A stretch of 7,845 bases of DNA from NCBI GenBank assembly GCA_003154555.1, contig PMDT01000285.1:1-7845 (forward strand), given 5' to 3'. Each line of letters starts with the position of its first letter. Position 1 is the first letter of the stretch. The notes under the pieces were generated by a model. The model made no database searches. It was not told the DNA's origin and saw only the letters and a program-made list of their open reading frames with translations. This document shows, piece after piece, positions 6,854 through 7,845 of the stretch. The translations under genes and the position numbers were made by a program. This DNA is from Spirochaetaceae bacterium. GTDB lineage: Bacteria > Spirochaetota > Spirochaetia > SZUA-6 > Fen-1364.

Positions 6854-7845
6854 CTAAAGCTCCCGCCTGTTTTCCACGACCTTCCGCACGGCCGCGGTGA
6901 TGTCCGCCACATCCTGCTCGCCCCCAAGGAGGAGGTTCTGCGCCAGCCAGACGGCCTCGCCGCCGCACGCCTTTTCCGCCACGGGGCATTGAGCTGCAAA
7001 CGACGAGTAATCGACATCCCCGTGATAGGCCGTGCCGAGCGGGAATGACCCGTTGATGAAGCGCTTCTCCACGAACATCGGGTTGGCGTAGAGCGGAAAA
7101 GAATAGCCGCCGGAGGCTGGCACTCCCTCCGCCGCCAGGGCTTCGAGAAAGGCATCCCGCTTCATGCCAAGGCGCGCTTCGTCGAGGCCGAAAATGAAGA
7201 TGTGGTATCCGTGGACGGTGACGCGGGGATCGCGCCAGCAGGGCCGGATGCCCTCAATCTTGGACAGCTTTTCCGCCAGGAGAGTGCCCATCCGGTCTCT
7301 CTGCGCGATCTGCTCGTCGAGCCGCCGGAGCTGGACGCGAAGGATCGCTGCCTGAAACTCCGTGATCCGGTAATTCCAGCCCAGGCGGTGGAACTCGTAC
7401 CATGGTCGGCCGACCTTCCTCCCGGCCCATAGCAGCGCATCACACTGCTCCGCCAGGTTTTTGTCATTCGTTGTGATGATGCCGCCTTCTCCGCAGGTCA
7501 TGTTCTTTGAGGCCTGGAAGCTGAAGGAGCCGAAGGCGCCCCAGGAGCCGGCCTTCCTTCCTTTCCACGCGCAGCCATGCGCATGGGCGGCGTCCTCGAG
7601 AAGCATGAGGCCGTGCCGGCGGGCAATCTCTCCCAGCGCGTCCATGTCGGCGACCTGGCCGCCGAAGTGCACCACCATGATCGCCCGGGTGCGCTCCGTC
7701 ACTGCGGCTTCCACCCGGGAAGGATCAAGGTTGTACGTTCGCGGATCCACGTCCACGAAGATCGGAACCAGGTTGTTCTGGAGGACGGCGGTCGAGCTTG
7801 CCACGTACGTGTAGGCGGGAACGATCACCTCGTCGCCGGGACCGA
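6854..7845 (-). CDS. DegT/DnrJ/EryC1/StrS-family PLP-dependent aminotransferase, 5' end missing
   Basis: The last 329 residues are present; the N-terminus lies beyond the right edge, probably some 70-110 residues away. Counting from the first visible residue: GDEVIVPAYTYVASS (3-17), IFVDVD (28-33), VVHFGGQVADMD (57-68), LEDAAHAHG (82-90) with PLP-binding Asp84, SFSFQASKNMTCGEGG (106-121) with Schiff-base Lys113, and GWNYRITEFQAAIL (155-168). The FQxSK(x)MTxGEGG and AHAHG patterns recall the inosose/AHBA branch (StsC, BtrR/BtrS, RifK) more than WecE-type sugar enzymes; that placement is from memory and tentative. The role would be amino transfer to or from a keto-cyclitol or keto-sugar. It ends with TAG, 76 bases before the creatininase gene. 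It differs clearly from the other aminotransferase in this window, so the two are not a recent duplication. Confidence 0.88.
   Translation of the reverse strand, partial: GPGDEVIVPAYTYVASSTAVLQNNLVPIFVDVDPRTYNLDPSRVEAAVTERTRAIMVVHFGGQVADMDALGEIARRHGLMLLEDAAHAHGCAWKGRKAGSWGAFGSFSFQASKNMTCGEGGIITTNDKNLAEQCDALLWAGRKVGRPWYEFHRLGWNYRITEFQAAILRVQLRRLDEQIAQRDRMGTLLAEKLSKIEGIRPCWRDPRVTVHGYHIFIFGLDEARLGMKRDAFLEALAAEGVPASGGYSFPLYANPMFVEKRFINGSFPLGTAYHGDVDYSSFAAQCPVAEKACGGEAVWLAQNLLLGGEQDVADITAAVRKVVENRREL

Noticed and set aside
6778..7155. Upstream extension of the creatininase frame
   Set aside because: It overlaps the aminotransferase and has shadow-like composition; ATG 6777 has the best ribosome site in the window.
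1..7845. tRNA, rRNA, CRISPR arrays, insertion sequences or phage genes
   Set aside because: No regularly spaced repeats, terminal inverted repeats, transposase motifs or cloverleaf-like segments were seen; the window is almost entirely coding.

Overview
This window is a single block of eight genes, all on the minus strand, so they are read from high to low coordinates. The DNA is GC-rich, tightly packed and mostly carries clear Shine-Dalgarno sites, which fits a bacterial chromosome. Every product looks cytosolic: I see no signal peptide or membrane segment. The mix of families would suit an uncultured PVC/FCB-type, Hydrogenedentota/Sumerlaeota-like, Chloroflexota or Spirochaetota genome, but nothing here is a phylogenetic marker, so this is a weak inference.

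Layout in transcription order: (1) a DegT/DnrJ/EryC1 PLP aminotransferase, cut by the right edge (7845 to 6854); (2) a creatininase-family metallohydrolase (6777 to 5917); (3) an amidohydrolase-fold protein that has lost its expected metal ligands (5920 to 5186); (4) its apparently intact paralogue (5189 to 4419); (5) a second, longer DegT-family aminotransferase (4337 to 3042); (6) an N-acetylneuraminate lyase/DapA-family aldolase (3024 to 2110); (7) a two-domain protein with a GATase-like N-terminus and a divergent polysaccharide-deacetylase-like C-terminus (2113 to 389); (8) the N-terminus of a glucosamine-6-phosphate isomerase/deaminase-like protein, cut by the left edge (336 to 1). Genes 2-3, 3-4 and 6-7 overlap by four bases (ATGA, GTGA, ATGA). 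Gaps elsewhere are 17 to 81 bases, and no gene-free stretch exceeds 300 bases. I see no convincing internal promoter or intrinsic terminator, so the set looks like one operon, or two sub-operons split at the 81-base gap.

The genes together suggest handling of an amino sugar or aminocyclitol-like compound: two PLP enzymes move amino groups, two metallohydrolases open a ring or cut a C-N bond, an aldolase cleaves a 2-oxo acid, and a NagB-like isomerase feeds the product to hexose phosphate. No transporter, kinase or regulator is visible, and I cannot name the substrate. The most notable feature is the translationally coupled active/inactive amidohydrolase pair. No RNA gene, CRISPR array, mobile element or prophage gene was seen.
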